Below, one piece after another: positions 62,154 through 64,000 of a stretch of DNA of 64,000 bases. Below the pieces are notes generated by a model. It was not told the origin of the DNA. It searched no databases and worked only from the letters and a program-made list of their open reading frames with translations. Within the stretch, counting starts at the first letter, position 1. Each line of letters begins with the position of its first letter. Source of the DNA: Archangium gephyra (GTDB taxonomy: Bacteria; Myxococcota; Myxococcia; Myxococcales; Myxococcaceae); assembly GCA_003243425.1 (NCBI GenBank), contig QFQP01000011.1, positions 1 to 64,000 on the forward strand. Reading direction: 5' to 3'. The position numbers were made by a program, and so were the translations under genes.

Positions 62154-63098
62154 TTACGGCGTCGCAGCGAGACCGAAACGCGGAAACAATTTCGCCACGT
62201 CGAGGTACGCGTTCCAGCCGCTGATGCGGTCGCCGTCGAGTTCCAGCACCAGCACCGCCCAGGGAATGAAGCCGCGCGCATCGTCGTGGCGCCACTGCGC
62301 AAACGCCGGCAGGCCGTTGACTGAAATCGGCTGCAGCTTCGAACCCTTGCAGCCGAAGCCCGGCCCGTTGAGCCACGCACGGATCGATTCCGGTCCCTGA
62401 ATCCAGAAATCGATGGGCGGCATCGAGAGCGTCGCGTCGTCGCGCAGCAGGCCCACGAGTGATTCGACGTCGTAGCGAAGGAACGCGTCGACGTAGCGCG
62501 CGACGGTCGTCGCCTGCTCGGCCGTCAACTGCGTGGGCCGTTCGTCGAGCTCGAGCGCACTCAACGTCGCGCGCGCGCGTTGCAGGGCGCTGTTCACCGA
62601 AGCCACGCTGGTCTCGAGGTTCTCGGCGATGTCGCTCGCCGGCCAGCCGAGCACCTCGGCGAGCAGCAGCACCGCACGTTGCCGCGCGGGCAGATGCTGC
62701 AGGGCCGTCACGAAGGCGAGCCGAATGCTCTGTCGAAGCACCAGTTGTTCCGAAGGGTCGGCGTCGCTCGGGATCACCAGCGAATCGAGCGCGGGTTCCA
62801 CCCAGTGCTCGCGCGGCAGCGAGGGGAGCGGATCACCCACGTTGCCCGGGGTACCGCGTTCGATGGGCCGCTCGCGACGGGCGCGCTCCCCGAGCAGATC
62901 GAGGCACACGTTGGTCGCGATGCGGTACAGCCACGTGCGCAACGACGAGCGGCCATCGAAGCGCGAGAGGTTCTTCCACGCGCGCTCCATGGTGAGTTGC
63001 ACGGCATCGTCGGCATCGATGAGCGACCCCATCATGCGGTAGCAGTGCCCCGTCAGCGGAACACGGTGCGTTTCGAGGTGGGCAGGGTCGATCTGCAC
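62154..63098 (-). CDS. ECF sigma factor with C-terminal SnoaL-like domain
   Basis: This 314-aa ECF RNA polymerase sigma factor has region 2 (about 15-78, DADDAVQLTMERAWKNLSRFDGRSSLRTWLYRIATNVCLDLL) and region 4 (about 130-185, LPARQRAVLLLAEVLGWPASDIAENL). The extra C-terminal SnoaL-like domain (about 200-310) is found in ECF groups that have no anti-sigma partner, where the domain itself controls activity. The DoxX-like and AHSA1 genes follow on the same strand and are candidate targets. Start ATG 63098. Confidence 0.9.
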   Translation of the reverse strand: MQIDPAHLETHRVPLTGHCYRMMGSLIDADDAVQLTMERAWKNLSRFDGRSSLRTWLYRIATNVCLDLLGERARRERPIERGTPGNVGDPLPSLPREHWVEPALDSLVIPSDADPSEQLVLRQSIRLAFVTALQHLPARQRAVLLLAEVLGWPASDIAENLETSVASVNSALQRARATLSALELDERPTQLTAEQATTVARYVDAFLRYDVESLVGLLRDDATLSMPPIDFWIQGPESIRAWLNGPGFGCKGSKLQPISVNGLPAFAQWRHDDARGFIPWAVLVLELDGDRISGWNAYLDVAKLFPRFGLAATP

Positions 63099-63162
63099 GA
63101 CGTCGAACTACCACGTGGCAATCGGCGGAGAAGTGGTTCGTGAAGCACGCGGGAGACACGGG

Positions 63163-63925
63163 ATGACGACACTGGTGATGCTCATGGTGATGCAGGCGGT
63201 GAACCCGGAAGCCGTGGCGCGCGACACCGTCGCCGACCTCAACGCGCGGGCCTTCGGGCGCGTCGTCAGGCGCTTCGACGAGAAGAGGCCGGTACACGAT
63301 GAAAGAGGAGGTCACCGACGACGTGAAAGCGGCAGTGACGCTCTTGACCTCGATGAAGGAGATCGACGGCAAACACATCGCCGTGCTCGGCCACAGCCTC
63401 GGAGGCTGGCTGGCGCCGCGCATCGCCAACGAAGACCCGCGTGTCGCCGCCATCGCGATCTTCGCGGGCTCCACCCGACCGCTCGACGTGCTGGTGCGCG
63501 AGCAGGTGAAGGTCACCTCGCCCGGCGATCAGGACATCGCCGCGCAGGTCGAAGCGTTCTCGAAGCAGTTCAATGACCCCGCGCTGCGGCCTGACGCCGA
63601 GGTCGACTTTCTCGGCGCGAAGTTGCCGGGGTCGTACGTCATCGACCTGCGCACCTACGACGCGAAGAAGGCCATCGCGAAAGTGAAGCGACCGATCTTC
63701 ATCGCCCAGGGAGCCCGCGACTATCAGGTGACGCAGGCCGACCTCGAGGGCTGGCAATCGGCGGTCGCCGGTCGCGCCGACGTCGTGGTGCAGAAGTACG
63801 CCAGGCTCAACCACCAGTTCCTCGAGGGCGAGGGGCCATCGACACCGGCGGAATACCTGAAGCCGGGTCACGTTCCCGAAACGGTCGTGATGGAACTCGC
63901 AGCCTGGTTCGGCGGCCTGAAGTGA
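63163..63925 (+). pseudogene. Internally deleted alpha/beta hydrolase (DUF3887-type)
   Basis: ATG 63163 begins an exported N-terminus and a DUF3887-like beginning (EAVARDTVADLNARAFGRVVRRFDEK), which then breaks at about 63285. In another frame the sequence continues as RYTMKEEVTDDVKAAVTLLT and GHSLGGWLAPRIA, the nucleophile-elbow part of an alpha/beta hydrolase, down to TGA at 63923-63925. The segment normally between these parts (about 100-150 residues, with the oxyanion-hole HGSGP motif) is missing. Catalytic Ser is in GHSLGG and a His in LNHQFLEG. A deletion plus frame change best explains this; ATG 63299 could still give a 208-aa fragment. Confidence 0.7.
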
Positions 63926-63943
63926 CCTGGTACCTCGCGCCGC

Positions 63944-64000
63944 ATGCGGATCACGGCGCTGATGACGCTGGTGGTGTTGGGTATGTCGTGTGGTGAAGAC
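63944..64000 (+). CDS. N-terminal fragment of a lipoprotein
   Basis: The last 57 bases encode MRITALMTLVVLGMSCGED, a lipoprotein signal with lipobox Cys16, and run off the window end. The rest of the protein is not visible. Confidence 0.65.
   Translation, partial: MRITALMTLVVLGMSCGED

Noticed and set aside
1..64000. CRISPR arrays, tRNA or rRNA genes, insertion sequences, prophage genes
   Set aside because: No regularly spaced repeats, cloverleaf-like sequences, terminal inverted repeats or transposase/integrase genes were recognised in either strand.

Overview
This window is high-GC, gene-dense bacterial DNA that looks like a myxobacterium (Myxococcota, Myxococcales, probably the Myxococcus/Archangium side). 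The best taxonomic marker is a carD-carG pair at 43261-44715: a CarD with an acidic linker and three C-terminal AT-hooks, followed by a CarG-type degenerate archaemetzincin. Many short cysteine-rich lipoproteins, PilZ proteins, a PEGA-domain Ser/Thr kinase and an SWIM-SNF2 helicase agree with this. No tRNA, rRNA, CRISPR array, transposase or phage gene was seen.

Layout. 1-3272 is the end of a type III secretion export-apparatus operon (sctU, sctV) preceded by a 21-bp tandem repeat. 3287-7669 (minus) holds an HU/IHF-like protein and a compact rng-PilZ-yihY operon. 7986-17712 is mixed: acyP with a DUF3052-like gene, an orphan N6-adenine methyltransferase, a DUF4159/VWA membrane pair, a duplicated jelly-roll-like protein, a 48-aa RiPP-precursor-like peptide and a probably frameshifted gene coupled to a membrane protein. 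18490-36296 (minus) is a nearly complete dcw cluster, in transcription order mraZ, STAS gene, rsmH, ftsL, ftsI, murE, murF, mraY, murD, ftsW, murG, murC, murB, ftsQ, ftsA, ftsZ. It has a clear promoter and MraZ boxes in front and a strong terminator behind ftsZ; ddl is absent. A conserved element is repeated in front of ftsQ and ftsZ.

36504-48412 carries a two-domain PilZ protein, several secreted or lipoproteins, an App1-like phosphatase, a PEGA kinase, and carD-carG followed without a gap by a putative membrane glycosyltransferase pair. 48478-54544 is a run of surface lipoproteins, including two genes broken by single-base frameshifts and one protein built of eight 28-residue C/CC/WTG repeats. 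54541-61153 is a co-directional row: hotdog thioesterase, SWIM-SNF2 ATPase, TonB-family protein and RNase J. 61155-64000 has an ECF sigma factor with SnoaL tail, DoxX-like and AHSA1 genes, an internally deleted alpha/beta hydrolase and the start of another lipoprotein.

The dcw genes overlap by 4-8 bp at many junctions, which indicates one translationally coupled operon for peptidoglycan precursor synthesis (murE, murF, mraY, murD, murG, murC, murB) and septation (ftsL, ftsI, ftsW, ftsQ, ftsA, ftsZ). The most unusual items are the STAS gene inside dcw, the duplicated ftsQ/ftsZ upstream element, the RiPP-like peptide, the 28-residue cysteine-repeat lipoprotein, the carDG-glycosyltransferase coupling, and several disrupted genes with one-base shifts that may be real decay or assembly errors.
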